The notes: generated by a model not told the origin, from the sequence alone. A DNA stretch of 64,000 nucleotides from Pseudomonas sp. LRP2-20 (GCF_024349685.1 NZ_AP025944.1:2300001-2364000), one strand, 5' to 3'. Positions 43,410 to 52,935 are shown, counted from the stretch's first letter. Made by a program: numbers and translations.

Positions 43410-44043
43410 AACCTTGTTCTATCTATCCATTGCTTATCACCTTTCATCGCTTAGTGGCCTGGCTATGCCCTGTTGGGGACATTGCCGAGGTTCTAACCTC
43501 TCGATGTCCAATTTTTTTCAAACATTGAGCGTGCTCGCCAATATCGGCTGTAAATTGGGGCGTTCGTTAACTCCGTGCACCAATTGCTGGCACGGATCTC
43601 AAGCTTAATTTACTTTGTGGGAATTCATTCGCGACTTCTTCTCTGGTCGTCTATATCGAAAGCTCTTTCAGTTTGTCCATCCCCTGTCGCATGAAGATAT
43701 CGATCTTACCTCCAAAATGCAATTGCCTGATTGGGGTCATAAGCTTTCATTATATTGGGAGTTGGAACGATTTGAGTAAGGCCGACGACTCTCATGTGAT
43801 GATGTTGGCGTTAATCTCGTGCATGCCGGGCAATGGCTATGTAGTGTTCGAGCGACCCTCTCCAAAAATGCACTGAGCCTGTGCCTCTCTGCTGGATTCG
43901 GGGACGGAGAGGTTAGGAAACCATCGATTTTTCTGTGTCCATAAGTATATCTTATGGTTCTACATAGAATCGCTCTTGGCGCGAGCCAAAACCTTCCAGA
44001 TACAGTTGCCCATATCCGCAACCCATGCGTATAGGGCAACTGA
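43410..44043. other. Intergenic region before the carboxylase genes
   Basis: 634 bp. Short frames here have no support. The promoter for the carrier protein and biotin carboxylase genes must lie in its right part, which is AT-rich around 43930-43970. Confidence 0.4.
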
Positions 44044-44505
44044 ATGGATCCGCAACGTATTAAAGAATTCATCGACCTGGTCAAGGCATCCGATCTGACC
44101 GATCTTTCGTTCCGTGAAGGCGGAAGCACACTTCACCTGAAGCGATACGTCCGCTCGGCGCTCGCCGTGTGTGACCACGCCGAGCCACATTCATCTGCGC
44201 AAGAACCGTCATCTAGTCGAGAAACTGTGCGACGTGTCCAAGAAGATCCCGGCGCTGGGCCGCTGGCGCGAGAAGTTCGCTCACCGCTATTCGGTGTTTT
44301 GCATCTGACACCTTCACCCGAGGAGCCTGAATTCGTGACCCTGGGAAGTGAAGTTCAGGCAGGCCAGGCACTATGCATCATTGAAGCGATGAAGATGTTC
44401 CATACGGTGCGAGCGGAGAAGGGTGGCATCGTTGAGGTGGTCTGTGCTCGTTCAGGAGACGAGGTTGATAGTGGACAAGTGCTCTTCAAGCTTACGGAGG
44501 TCTGA
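44044..44505 (+). CDS. accB: Biotin carboxyl carrier protein (AccB-like)
   Basis: 153 residues. The N-terminal DPQRIKEFIDLVKASDLTDL is the usual AccB helix. A variable linker (about 60-90) follows, then the biotinyl domain with the biotinylation motif CIIEAMKMFHTV and the second half GIVEVVCARSGDEVDSGQ. This is not the housekeeping accB neighbourhood: it is followed by accC-like and degenerate carrier genes and lies beside 5-oxoprolinase genes, as in the dedicated carboxylase clusters of Pseudomonas. The accC start follows its stop immediately. Confidence 0.85.
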   Translation: MDPQRIKEFIDLVKASDLTDLSFREGGSTLHLKRYVRSALAVCDHAEPHSSAQEPSSSRETVRRVQEDPGAGPLAREVRSPLFGVLHLTPSPEEPEFVTLGSEVQAGQALCIIEAMKMFHTVRAEKGGIVEVVCARSGDEVDSGQVLFKLTEV

Positions 44506-45867
44506 ATGCCCATGTTTGACACTGTTCTAATCGCCAATCGGGGCGAAATTGCCGTCCGAATACAACGGGCCTGTGAGCATCTAGGATTGAAGACCGTGAT
44601 GGTGTATTCCCAAGGAGATGCAGGCGCTGCTTACTTAGAATACGCAGACAGGGCGGTGTGCATCGGCCCAGCAGCTCCAGGACAAAGCTATCTCGACAAG
44701 ACGGCCGTCCTATGTGCCGCATTGGCTTCTGGTGCTCAGGCGATCCATCCTGGCTACGGCTTTCTTTCAGAGAATGGTGAGTTCAGTCAGGCGGTGACCG
44801 ATGCCGGTTTGACCTTTATTGGCCCGAGCGCCGACTGCATCAGACGTATGGGAGACAAGGTCGCGGCTAAGCAAGCGATGCGGGACGCGGGAGTACCTTG
44901 TGTGCCAGGTCCCCTGGGAGCCTTGCCCGATGACAAGCAGGAAGTTTTAAAGATCGCTGCCGAGATTGGTTATCCGGTCATTATTAAAGCTGCTGGAGGA
45001 GGTGGTGGACGTGGCATGCGCGTGGTGACACAACACAGTGAGTTGATTCAAGCGGTGAACGTCACACGCGAGGAGGCACGTCGAGCGTTTGGCAATCCTG
45101 AGCTGTATATGGAGAAATTTCTCGGCCAACCTCGGCATGTCGAAATCCAGGTACTGTGCGATCAACATGGAAATGGCATCTGGCTAGGAAGCCGTGACTG
45201 CTCATTGCAACGGCGACATCAGAAGGTGCTGGAAGAGGCGCCTGCCCCTGGCATTGATGCTGGACTGATGGAGCGTGTCGGGGTGCGATGTGTAGAGGCT
45301 TGCATGCACATCGGTTATCACGGGGTTGGCACGTTTGAGTTTCTTTACGAGGACGGCGAGTTCTACTTCATAGAGATGAACACGCGTCTGCAGGTAGAGC
45401 ATCCCGTGACCGAGATGACAACCGGAATCGATATCGTTGAGCAGCAACTGCGAGTCGCCTTAGGAGAGCGTTTGTCGATCCAGCAGAGCGATGTTCGCTC
45501 GCTAGGGCATGCGCTCGAGTGCCGTATTAACGCAGAGTGTGCTGAGACGTTCATCCCGAACGCTGGGACAGTAACACGGTGGGATCTACCAGGTGGAATT
45601 GGCGTGCGCGTCGATACGCATGTAAGAGCGGGCTACAAGATACCCGCGTATTACGATTCCATGATTGCCAAGGTCATCACGCACGGGGCCACGCGAGATC
45701 AGGCTTTGGTACGAATGCGGACCGCGCTCGCTCAGTTTCATGTCGAAGGTGTTTCTACCAACTTGCCGCTGCACCTGCAGATTCTCGAGGATAGTGCATT
45801 CAAGAATGGCGCCGTTGATATCCATCACCTAGAAGCTTGGCTGAAGCTCAAGCAAGGAAGGAGCTGA
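44506..45867 (+). CDS. accC: Biotin carboxylase (AccC-like)
   Basis: 453 residues with ACGGAGG just upstream. ATP-grasp enzyme that carboxylates biotin on the carrier protein. Motifs: FDTVLIANRGEIAVRI, HPGYGFLSEN, the glycine-rich KAAGGGGGRGMRVV, MEKFLGQPRHVEIQV, RDCSLQRRHQKVLEEAPAP, EFLYEDGEFYFIEMNTRLQV and EHPVTEMTTGID. Full length for the family. No AccA/AccD-type transferase is nearby; the carboxyltransferase-like PxpC across the convergent border may serve instead, which is inference. Confidence 0.93.
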   Translation: MPMFDTVLIANRGEIAVRIQRACEHLGLKTVMVYSQGDAGAAYLEYADRAVCIGPAAPGQSYLDKTAVLCAALASGAQAIHPGYGFLSENGEFSQAVTDAGLTFIGPSADCIRRMGDKVAAKQAMRDAGVPCVPGPLGALPDDKQEVLKIAAEIGYPVIIKAAGGGGGRGMRVVTQHSELIQAVNVTREEARRAFGNPELYMEKFLGQPRHVEIQVLCDQHGNGIWLGSRDCSLQRRHQKVLEEAPAPGIDAGLMERVGVRCVEACMHIGYHGVGTFEFLYEDGEFYFIEMNTRLQVEHPVTEMTTGIDIVEQQLRVALGERLSIQQSDVRSLGHALECRINAECAETFIPNAGTVTRWDLPGGIGVRVDTHVRAGYKIPAYYDSMIAKVITHGATRDQALVRMRTALAQFHVEGVSTNLPLHLQILEDSAFKNGAVDIHHLEAWLKLKQGRS

Positions 45868-45870
45868 TAT

Positions 45871-46290
45871 ATGCAAATTGAAGAGCTGCGCCAGCTGGCT
45901 GATTGGATGAGGGAAGCCGAACTCTCCGAGCTGAACCTCACCGGCAGCACCGTTGAAGTACGGATGCATCGTGCGGTGCACAATTTATCTTCTGTTGAGC
46001 TCCCACCAGCACTGGCCATCGCTCCCCCGACAGTAGAGATTGTGGCCTCATCATTCTGTGGGCATTTTTACCGGCGACCCCCGCGGGGTGCCGACCCTAT
46101 GATCGCTGATGAGCGGTTGGTAGTGGTTGGCGATCCAATCGGAATCATTGAGGTGGGTGAATTGTCGCTACCTGTCGTTTCAGGGGCATGTGGGGTGGCG
46201 CAAGGCTACTTGGTGGAGGATGGTCAATTGGTCGAATATGGGACGCCACTGCTTGCTATACAAGCAAAGGACGGCGAAGTTTCAAGTTGA
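45871..46290 (+). CDS. Carrier-protein-like protein lacking the biotin lysine
   Basis: 139 residues, AAGGAGG upstream, three bases after accC. The N-terminal MQIEELRQLADWMREAELSE and the GSTVEVRMHR block are AccB-like. The C-terminal lipoyl/biotinyl-like fold is visible (PIGIIEVGELSLPVVSGACG, then YLVEDGQLVEYGTPLLAI), but where AccB has EAMKM this protein has EVGEL, so lysine is replaced by glutamate and biotin cannot be attached. It is probably a structural or regulatory subunit. Its stop is 18 bp from the convergent LysR gene. Confidence 0.75.
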   Translation: MQIEELRQLADWMREAELSELNLTGSTVEVRMHRAVHNLSSVELPPALAIAPPTVEIVASSFCGHFYRRPPRGADPMIADERLVVVGDPIGIIEVGELSLPVVSGACGVAQGYLVEDGQLVEYGTPLLAIQAKDGEVSS

Positions 46291-46307
46291 TTGTTTATAT
46301 TAAGAAT

Positions 46308-47249
46308 TCAGGGCGCGCCACCGGCATTAGGCTCAACTTCGTCGAGCGTGTCCTGAATGATGAATTTTGTGAAGTCGCAGGACTGCTGTGCGATGTGGAC
46401 GATCCCCTCCATGAAAATGTCCGTCGCCGGACTACGGTGAATGGCCACGTACTGAACTCTGGGTAATGGCGGCGTGACCTCCAAGGCAACCAGAAGCCTT
46501 CTATCCTGCAGGGCGCCAAGGCAGTGTTTTGGCAGGTACGCGGTTGCCAAGCCCGACACCGCGAGTCCGATTTGCGCTAGTAGATTGCTGCAGACTATGG
46601 AACGTGATAGGTCCGCGCCCTGTGCCTTGAACCACTGTCCGTAAGCCTTGCCCATCCCCGAAAGCACGCCCTGAACGATCAGCATGCGTCCGGTGAGTTC
46701 ATCCAAGGTAAAATGCTTCTGCTCTCCTGCCAGACTTGGCGCACACATCCAAACATTTTCCACTTTTCCCAACGGCTGCGTCGTGTAGCGATTGTCGTCA
46801 AAAATGTCGGGCACAATGATCAGATCAATGGAGTTGCTTTGCAGACGGTCGTGCAATGTCACACTGAGGTCGACTACAGGAATGATCTCCACAAGTGGGT
46901 AGGTCGCCTTTATTCCTCGAACCAAATCGGGTAGCCAGGTGAGGGCGGTCAACTCGGTCACGCCTAGACGCAGCTTCCGCCGCAAGGTTGCCGGGCTTTC
47001 TAAGCGTTGCAGAATCGCATCGCGCTGATCGAGTAAGGGCAGCGCCAGACTGACAATCTGCTCGCCCAGGGGGGTCAGTTGAGAACTGCGCCGGCTGCGG
47101 TCAAACAAGGGTTGGCCGTAGCGGGACTCCAGATCCTGCACACGTTTGGAGACTGCAGATTGTGTCGTGTTGAGAAAGTCGGCAGCTGCCTCGAAACTGC
47201 CGAGACGAGCGACCCAATAGATGGCTTCGATTTGTTTGAATGTGATCAA
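46308..47249 (-). CDS. LysR-family regulator, paralog of the one at 57211
   Basis: 313 residues. Helix-turn-helix LGSFEAAADFLNTTQSAVSKRVQDLE; effector domain from LRLGVTELTALTWLPDLV. It is very similar along its length to the regulator at 57211-58137 (for example LLAQIGLAVSGLATAYLP against LLAQIGLAVSGLGISYLP). It lies downstream of pxpA in the same direction, so it may be co-transcribed or use the operator at 47268. It is the likely regulator of the pxp and carboxylase genes. Confidence 0.92.
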   Translation of the reverse strand: MITFKQIEAIYWVARLGSFEAAADFLNTTQSAVSKRVQDLESRYGQPLFDRSRRSSQLTPLGEQIVSLALPLLDQRDAILQRLESPATLRRKLRLGVTELTALTWLPDLVRGIKATYPLVEIIPVVDLSVTLHDRLQSNSIDLIIVPDIFDDNRYTTQPLGKVENVWMCAPSLAGEQKHFTLDELTGRMLIVQGVLSGMGKAYGQWFKAQGADLSRSIVCSNLLAQIGLAVSGLATAYLPKHCLGALQDRRLLVALEVTPPLPRVQYVAIHRSPATDIFMEGIVHIAQQSCDFTKFIIQDTLDEVEPNAGGAP

Positions 47250-47267
47250 CGGCTACTCCTCGAGTCC

Positions 47268-47289
47268 GCGATGTTAACGAGAACATCGC
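47268..47289. promoter_or_regulatory. LysR-type operator candidate
   Basis: GCGATGTT and its exact reverse complement AACATCGC, six bases apart, lie 18 bp upstream of the LysR start. Size and position fit an autoregulatory LysR site. Confidence 0.55.
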
Positions 47290-47417
47290 TAGGTCGGCTC
47301 AGGTTGGACAATGGTGCCCTTTAGGCGTCGCTCAATCCTAGCATGCAGTTGCTTCAAGCCGAGGCAGATATAGCTTGAAATGCCGCCAGCCTTGCGCTGC
47401 CGGCTTTACAGTGGTTT

Positions 47418-48182
47418 CTAGCGCATGGCAGACAATGGGGTGATTACACCGCCACCATTCTCAATAAGAACGCGAAGCTTTTGTGCAATTTCGACTGCGT
47501 TCGGGCCATCGCCGTGCACCATGATGACCGAAGCGTTGATCCGTATAGAGTTACCTGTGATCGTTGTCACGGTGCCAGAGTCTAGTAGCTGCGTTACCCG
47601 TCGTGCCGCCTCCTCGGGATCTTTGATCGTTGCCCCGGGATTGCCTCGGGGGACTAGCATGCCGTCATCACCGTAAGCCCTATCAGAGAAAAATTTGTTA
47701 TGTGTTCGCATGCCGTATCGCATAGCCGCACGGGCAACTGCGCCGTTGGGCACTACAGGAAATATCAGTTCTGAATCAAACCTGTGGACAGTCTTGACAA
47801 GAATGTCGGCGAGCTCTTCGTCTCGGAAAAGTCTATTGCCGAGCGCACCATGGAAGCTCAGATGGGTAAGCTTATGCCCTGCATCCCTGGTGATCGCCGA
47901 GAGGGCGCCCAGTTGGTAGAGCAGCTCACTCCGCAGTTCGGATGGTTCAAGCGGCAGTTGTCGACGTCCAAAATGCCTAAGGTCATGGAAGCCGGGATGG
48001 GCCCCAATATCGACCCCATTTTTAGCTGCTAGTGCGACGGTGCGCGTCATGATCAAAGGATCGCCGGCATGGAAACCACAAGCGATGTTTGCGGAGGAAA
48101 CGATACGCAGCAGTCCTTCATCGTCGCCCATTGAGTATGGCCCAAAGCCTTCCCCCATATCGCAGTTCAAGTCAATTTGCAT
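47418..48182 (-). CDS. pxpA: 5-oxoprolinase subunit A (LamB/YcsF family)
   Basis: 254 residues from ATG 48182 (MQIDLNCDMGEGFGPY), chosen over an upstream frame by family start and AGGA upstream. The motifs IACGFHAGDP, IGAHPGFHDL, HLSFHGALGN, FFSDRAYGDDGMLVPR and MVHGDGPNAV are those of LamB/YcsF. With PxpB and PxpC it opens 5-oxoproline (pyroglutamate) using ATP, or acts on a related lactam. Its start overlaps the pxpC stop by 11 bp. Confidence 0.93.
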   Translation of the reverse strand: MQIDLNCDMGEGFGPYSMGDDEGLLRIVSSANIACGFHAGDPLIMTRTVALAAKNGVDIGAHPGFHDLRHFGRRQLPLEPSELRSELLYQLGALSAITRDAGHKLTHLSFHGALGNRLFRDEELADILVKTVHRFDSELIFPVVPNGAVARAAMRYGMRTHNKFFSDRAYGDDGMLVPRGNPGATIKDPEEAARRVTQLLDSGTVTTITGNSIRINASVIMVHGDGPNAVEIAQKLRVLIENGGGVITPLSAMR

Positions 48183-49164
48183 GGGTATGTCCTGGCTGAG
48201 TCCGGGATATGTAGCGCCGGGCGAATTCGATGTTCTTTTGAGTACTAGAGATTCGCTCTTGCAGCGCACGCTCCATTTCGAGGGCGTCGGTGTAGTCGAT
48301 TGGTGCGAAGCGGATCTTGGTACCGATGGGCATCTGAGCCAGGCGCCAAAGGTCAGCCCTTATCACAGCGCCAATCTTAGGGTAGCCGCCGGTAACATTG
48401 GCGTCGGCCATTTGTACAACCGGCAAGCCATTTGGTGGAACTTGAATCACACCCGGAATGATTCCATGGGATTTCATTTCGACTGGCTGCTTGAAAATCA
48501 GTGGATCGCCGTTGAGACGAAAACCCATCCTGTTACTCTGGTTAGAGATCGTCCAGGACGATTGGTAAAACCGGCAGACGCTTTCGTCGGTGAAGAGCTC
48601 TGCATCCCCAGCTGCCACTACATGAACCGGGCATGCGGCCATATCAGTCAGATACTCCCTTGGCGCGCGAATACCGAAGGGTGCATTTTGACTGTCGGTG
48701 CATAAGCCAATCTGGAGTTGATCGCCCTCACGCAAATAGCGACCTTCAAAACCGCCCAGCGAACCTCGGTTCTGCGTGCTTCTGGACCCAAGTACGGACG
48801 GCACGTCGATGCCTCCCGAAATGCAGAGGTAGGATCGCGCTCCGTGCGCTATGGCTGACAGGTTCAATATCTGCCCAGCCGTTGCGCAGTAACAGGTCCA
48901 CGGGAGGATGACAGTGTCATTCAGTCGTGCGGCAACATGCGCGCCGGTGAGGCAGAAACTTGCGGTCTGTTGAAACTTGATCGTCAAAGGGGCCATGCAC
49001 AGTTCGATGGCTGCTGCCCCCGCTTCATTACCGACCAGGGCATTGCCGAGCTGGATTGCGACAGGGTCCATTGCACCTGCTTGGCCGACGCCATACTGGC
49101 GATATCCACTGCGCCCCAAGTCTTGGACTGTTGCCAAGGGCGCTGCGCGCTGGATCTGGATCAT
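48172..49164 (-). CDS. pxpC: 5-oxoprolinase subunit C (KipA/AHS2, carboxyltransferase-like)
   Basis: 330 residues. Starts MIQIQRAAPLATVQDLGRSG with GAMDPVAIQLGNALVGN, then GSRSTQNRGSLGGFEGR, FYQSSWTISNQSNRMGFRL and NVTGGYPKIGAVI, all hallmarks of the KipA/allophanate-hydrolase subunit 2 domain found in urea carboxylase. It overlaps the pxpB stop by four bases. Confidence 0.93.
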   Translation of the reverse strand: MIQIQRAAPLATVQDLGRSGYRQYGVGQAGAMDPVAIQLGNALVGNEAGAAAIELCMAPLTIKFQQTASFCLTGAHVAARLNDTVILPWTCYCATAGQILNLSAIAHGARSYLCISGGIDVPSVLGSRSTQNRGSLGGFEGRYLREGDQLQIGLCTDSQNAPFGIRAPREYLTDMAACPVHVVAAGDAELFTDESVCRFYQSSWTISNQSNRMGFRLNGDPLIFKQPVEMKSHGIIPGVIQVPPNGLPVVQMADANVTGGYPKIGAVIRADLWRLAQMPIGTKIRFAPIDYTDALEMERALQERISSTQKNIEFARRYISRTQPGHTHAN

Positions 49165-49811
49165 GTGATTACCTTATCGATTACAAAGCGGACAGTGTCG
49201 CCAGGCAAAAAGTACGAGGGTGGGGTTTGATGGACATCAAATACTGGCGTCAGGGGGACGCCTATCGAATACCAGCCTGTCGGTCCAGCAGCAGCACGGA
49301 CCCCGGTCTGTTCTCCTGCGATCATTACGGATAGGGCTGGCGCGTCTAGTAATGGCTCTTTGCGCCTTGGAATTATGAGCTGCTCGGGGATGCCGGCGAG
49401 ATAGGCGAAACCGGGGGAACTGCCGAGAGCGAAAACCGTGTAGGTGGCGCTGGCGTGGAGTTCCGCCACCTCTACAGGGGACAAACCAGTGCGCTCAGCA
49501 ACGTAGAGAAGGTCCGGGCCGCCGTAGGAAACTGGCATTTCCTTTAGGCAATGGTGTTCTCGATGCCTGATGTCGTGATTTGTCCACGCTCGAGTGACCC
49601 GTTCGCTAAACGCAAGAAAGTCAAAGGTGAGCGGATCATGAACAAACAACAGGTTGTTCATCCCTTGCAGGACTTCTCGAATACCAGGCCAGTCGACAGC
49701 AATCTCGTGCAATCCCCAGATCTTTCTTTGAGTTTCCAGAGACATAGGGCCGGGAACTTCCAGTAGTAGAGCTGACTCACCTAAGAGGCTAAGTCTTGGA
49801 GTGAAGGTCAT
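49161..49811 (-). CDS. pxpB: 5-oxoprolinase subunit B (KipI/AHS1)
   Basis: 216 residues. Family motifs PVSYGGPDLLYVAERTGLSP, ALGSSPGFAYLAGIPE, PRRKEPLLDAPALSVMIAGE and AAGPTGWYSIG. First gene of pxpB-pxpC-pxpA. The binding-protein gene 50 bp before the window-right side of it reads the same way and may share the promoter upstream of 50693. Confidence 0.93.
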   Translation of the reverse strand: MTFTPRLSLLGESALLLEVPGPMSLETQRKIWGLHEIAVDWPGIREVLQGMNNLLFVHDPLTFDFLAFSERVTRAWTNHDIRHREHHCLKEMPVSYGGPDLLYVAERTGLSPVEVAELHASATYTVFALGSSPGFAYLAGIPEQLIIPRRKEPLLDAPALSVMIAGEQTGVRAAAGPTGWYSIGVPLTPVFDVHQTPPSYFLPGDTVRFVIDKVIT

Positions 49812-49862
49812 GAATCATGTGTCTCCGACGCCCCCGTGAACATGCGAGGGATGCTATGAGGA

Positions 49863-50693
49863 CTAAATGTCAGGGTTGATGGCAATGTCTTCTAATGGAG
49901 TAACTTTGTCTTTTCGTTCAAGGCCATAATAGGTTGTGGGTCCGACCCAATGATTCCAGATGGATGTTAGGGTGCCCTCATCTTCCAAGGCGATGAGTGC
50001 TTTATTCACCTCGTCGGTAAGCTGGGGTTGGTCTTTGCGAATGCCTACGCCGATTGGCTCTATTGCCAGCGGCTGTTTGATGATGGCCAGTTTCTTATCT
50101 GAATCCTGAGATTTATGGACGTAGTATTTGGCCGTAATGTTTGAAGTTACGAAACCTGCTGCTTTATTCTGCATCACGGATAGGTAGGAGGACGCAGTAT
50201 CGTGAAACGCGATCGTTGATATTGAGTTGCTCTTGGCCGCACTTTCTGAAGTGGAGCCTGTTGGCGTCGCCAGCTTCAGCCCTCTGAAGTCTGCAATGGT
50301 GAGGTGTTTGCGCTCCTCAGGCGTTACGATAACTTCGCTGGTGATATAGTAAGCATGGCTGAATTGGATCTGCTTGGCCCGCACACTGGTATACGCCAGG
50401 TTTGCGACAGCTAAATCCACTTTGCCGGAGATCAGCTCAGCAACTCGAGCTTCAGTGGCTACCGGTTTAATTATGGCTTTTACGCCAATTTTTTCAGCGA
50501 TGGCACGGCAAAGGTCGACATCGTGACCACTGGGGTTACGGGTTTGCGGATCAATGAATCCGAAAGGCGGAGTGCTCGACTGGACCGCACAGGTCAGAGA
50601 CTTACGGCTCTGGATGTCTGCAAGTTGATCCGCTTGAACGCTCATTGATGCAAGGCTTGCGGCTGCACTCAAACCAATAAATAATGTACGCAT
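49863..50693 (-). CDS. Amino-acid ABC transporter periplasmic binding protein
   Basis: 276 residues from ATG 50693, giving a clean signal peptide (MRTLFIGLSAAASLASMSVQA). A longer frame from 50756 would bury it. The family-3 binding-protein pattern is SLTCAVQSSTPPFGFIDP, GHDVDLCRAIAEKIG and LISGKVDLAVANLAYT. No permease lies next to it. Transcribed toward pxpB, so it may deliver an amino-acid or pyroglutamate-like ligand for that pathway. Confidence 0.88.
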   Translation of the reverse strand: MRTLFIGLSAAASLASMSVQADQLADIQSRKSLTCAVQSSTPPFGFIDPQTRNPSGHDVDLCRAIAEKIGVKAIIKPVATEARVAELISGKVDLAVANLAYTSVRAKQIQFSHAYYITSEVIVTPEERKHLTIADFRGLKLATPTGSTSESAAKSNSISTIAFHDTASSYLSVMQNKAAGFVTSNITAKYYVHKSQDSDKKLAIIKQPLAIEPIGVGIRKDQPQLTDEVNKALIALEDEGTLTSIWNHWVGPTTYYGLERKDKVTPLEDIAINPDI

Positions 50694-50861
50694 ATCTAAA
50701 TCCGCCTCGCTATGGGTTGTGAGTTTTTGTAGGGCAGACGTAAAGAGATGATGCAACCGGATGCAGAGTCAGTAAGTTTTTGGGTTTTATTATCTGGCTG
50801 CATTTCCAGAGTACACAGTTCAGGCGTTGCAAAGAAATATCACGGGCCTATGCAGATATAA

Positions 50862-51809
50862 TTATTGCTTATGGTGATCCCGCATCGTGTGGACGTGTCG
50901 TTCGAGAACCTCCAACAGCACTTGACGGGCGGCCTGCACTGCTTGGGTTGGCTGGATGCGTTCTGCTTCGCACAAGGCTAGATGTGCGATAACAGGAGCC
51001 TCGATGGGATGACAGCTGATGCTGGGCATCTCAGAGCGTAAATGCATGGCTACGGAGCGGGGGAGGACAGATGAGCCGAGGCCGGAAGCGATGGCTTCTC
51101 CTAGTGTCGATGTTTTGCAGATTTCGGCAACCACCTTCGGTTGCCTGTTCATGCGTTGAAACGCATCCTCGACAATGCGTCGCAAGAAGTGCTCTGTGTT
51201 TGCCAGGATGTAGTAGTCATCAAGGATGTCAGCAAGTTTGATCGGACCTTCGGGGATATCCCTTCGCGCCGAGAGGTAGTACAGCGGTTCTTCAAAGACC
51301 GGGGTGAAACGAATGCCATATGGTATGCCGGCGGTATACAGGCTTGTGCCCAGAATAGCCAAGTCAATACGGCCGCTCATGACCAACTCACTTTGGCGCA
51401 ATCCTGAGTTCTGGTTCAGGTCCAAAACAATTCCAGGATGTCGGTCGCGTATCTGATGTAGTAATGGCATTGCTAATAGCTCGGCCATCGAGCTTTGGGC
51501 CAGAGCGATGCGAACTTTGCCTGAGATGTCCCCGGCAACCGAGTGGACCTCCGATTGGGCTTGCTCGCACTGCCGAATGATCAGCAGCGCATGCCTATAG
51601 AGGGCGGCTCCGGCCGGGGTGGGGGCTACACCGCGTTTGGTACGAATCAACAGCGTCTGCTTCAGTTCGCTCTCGAGCACGGCCAACTGTTGGCTCAAAG
51701 CTGGTTGAGCAATGTAGAGAACCTCCGCTGCCTGTGTGAGGCTGCCAATCTCAACGCTTTTCACGAAGTACATCAGCCGCCGAAGGTTCAGTGGTCGAGT
51801 CGAGATCAT
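50862..51809 (-). CDS. LysR-family regulator
   Basis: 315 residues. Helix-turn-helix GSLTQAAEVLYIAQPALSQQLAVLE; effector part begins GKVRIALAQSSMAELLAMPL. The form is like the Nac/Cbl/CatR-type regulators that open with LRRLMYFVKSVEIGS. It lies upstream of the binding-protein gene in the same direction and downstream of the SMP-30 gene. Not closely related to the other two LysR proteins here. Confidence 0.92.
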   Translation of the reverse strand: MISTRPLNLRRLMYFVKSVEIGSLTQAAEVLYIAQPALSQQLAVLESELKQTLLIRTKRGVAPTPAGAALYRHALLIIRQCEQAQSEVHSVAGDISGKVRIALAQSSMAELLAMPLLHQIRDRHPGIVLDLNQNSGLRQSELVMSGRIDLAILGTSLYTAGIPYGIRFTPVFEEPLYYLSARRDIPEGPIKLADILDDYYILANTEHFLRRIVEDAFQRMNRQPKVVAEICKTSTLGEAIASGLGSSVLPRSVAMHLRSEMPSISCHPIEAPVIAHLALCEAERIQPTQAVQAARQVLLEVLERHVHTMRDHHKQ

Positions 51810-51888
51810 GCCTCACCTCATTCGTTGACCCTGTCTTCCGTGTGGCTGCGGAGCCGCTCGCAAGAGAGGGGCTGGATCTGGAGAGGGA

Positions 51889-52821
51889 TTAGCCTGCTAC
51901 ATGCGAGAACATGAACTTGCCTGGGTAAGGCGCTTTGGCCTTAACGATGTGGCCCGTTGCAGACTCAACGATGAAGAGCAAGTTATTGTTAGGGCCACCA
52001 AACGCCAAGTTGGTCACTGTCCGCCCTGGCGTACAGGATGCTATGCGATAGAGTGGTACGGCGTCGCGGTCGAAAACCCAAACACAGCCATTTCCGGCAT
52101 CACATGCATAGAGATTCCCGCGTTCGTCCAAGGCCAAGCCGTCTGCGCCTGATGCGCCGCCTGCCATGGCGGTGAAGATGCCTACTTTGCTGGTCGTGCC
52201 GTCTTTCTGAATGGGCATCCTCCAGATTGCATTGCCACGAGTCATGGCCACGAAAAGGTTGTTCTCACTCAGGTCCATCACCAGGCCATTCGGGCTAGGG
52301 CAGTTATCTACTAGGCACTCGAGCCGGTGCCTCTCGACATCATAGCGATAGACACGACCTGAAGGGTCATGCATGCCTGTCTGTCCTTGGTCGGTGAAAA
52401 ATAGATTGCCTGACATATCAAAAAAAAGGTCATTGACCCCTTTGAAAGCTTCACTTTTGCGATGCGTTAGGAAGGGCTCAACTTTCCCGTTGAGAGGGTC
52501 GATCACCAGGATGCCGTACTTATAATCTGCTACAAACAACCTGCCATCTTTGTGGATCTTCAAGCCATTGGGCCATCCATCATATTCGACCACTAAGGAC
52601 CACTCACCGTCTGGGTTGATCCTGAAAATTCGTCCATAGGGGATGTCGGTCACATACAGATTACCGTCTCGATCAAAAGATGGGCCCTCCAAGAAGGAAG
52701 TCACCTTCTTGCCAGGCTTGTTGGCTCGAACCCAATCTGAATCGCCATTCTTCCAGAACTCCCGCGGCAGACTGGTGAATAGATCCGTTGAGATGGGGGC
52801 GGGTGGCGAGTAAAAGCTCAT
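51889..52821 (-). CDS. SMP-30/gluconolactonase-family lactonase
   Basis: 310 residues, six-bladed propeller. Repeated blades GPSFDRDGNLYVTDI, GLKIHKDGRLFVADY, GVNDLFFDMSGNLFFTD, NGLVMDLSENNLFVA, DGLALDERGNLYACD. The ligands for divalent metal typical of the family (Glu in FLEGPSFD, Asn in SPNGLV, Asp in GADGLALDE) are present. No signal peptide, so it is cytoplasmic. It probably opens a lactone intermediate in the local pathway. Confidence 0.88.
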   Translation of the reverse strand: MSFYSPPAPISTDLFTSLPREFWKNGDSDWVRANKPGKKVTSFLEGPSFDRDGNLYVTDIPYGRIFRINPDGEWSLVVEYDGWPNGLKIHKDGRLFVADYKYGILVIDPLNGKVEPFLTHRKSEAFKGVNDLFFDMSGNLFFTDQGQTGMHDPSGRVYRYDVERHRLECLVDNCPSPNGLVMDLSENNLFVAMTRGNAIWRMPIQKDGTTSKVGIFTAMAGGASGADGLALDERGNLYACDAGNGCVWVFDRDAVPLYRIASCTPGRTVTNLAFGGPNNNLLFIVESATGHIVKAKAPYPGKFMFSHVAG

Positions 52822-52935
52822 GATGTGTCCGTTTGCCGTCTGGTCTTGGAAAGGTGCAGTTGTACTAGACGAGCTGCAACAGCGAGGCTCGACACCGGCT
52901 GAAAGTGGACGGAGTCGAGCTCGCGACGATGAGGT

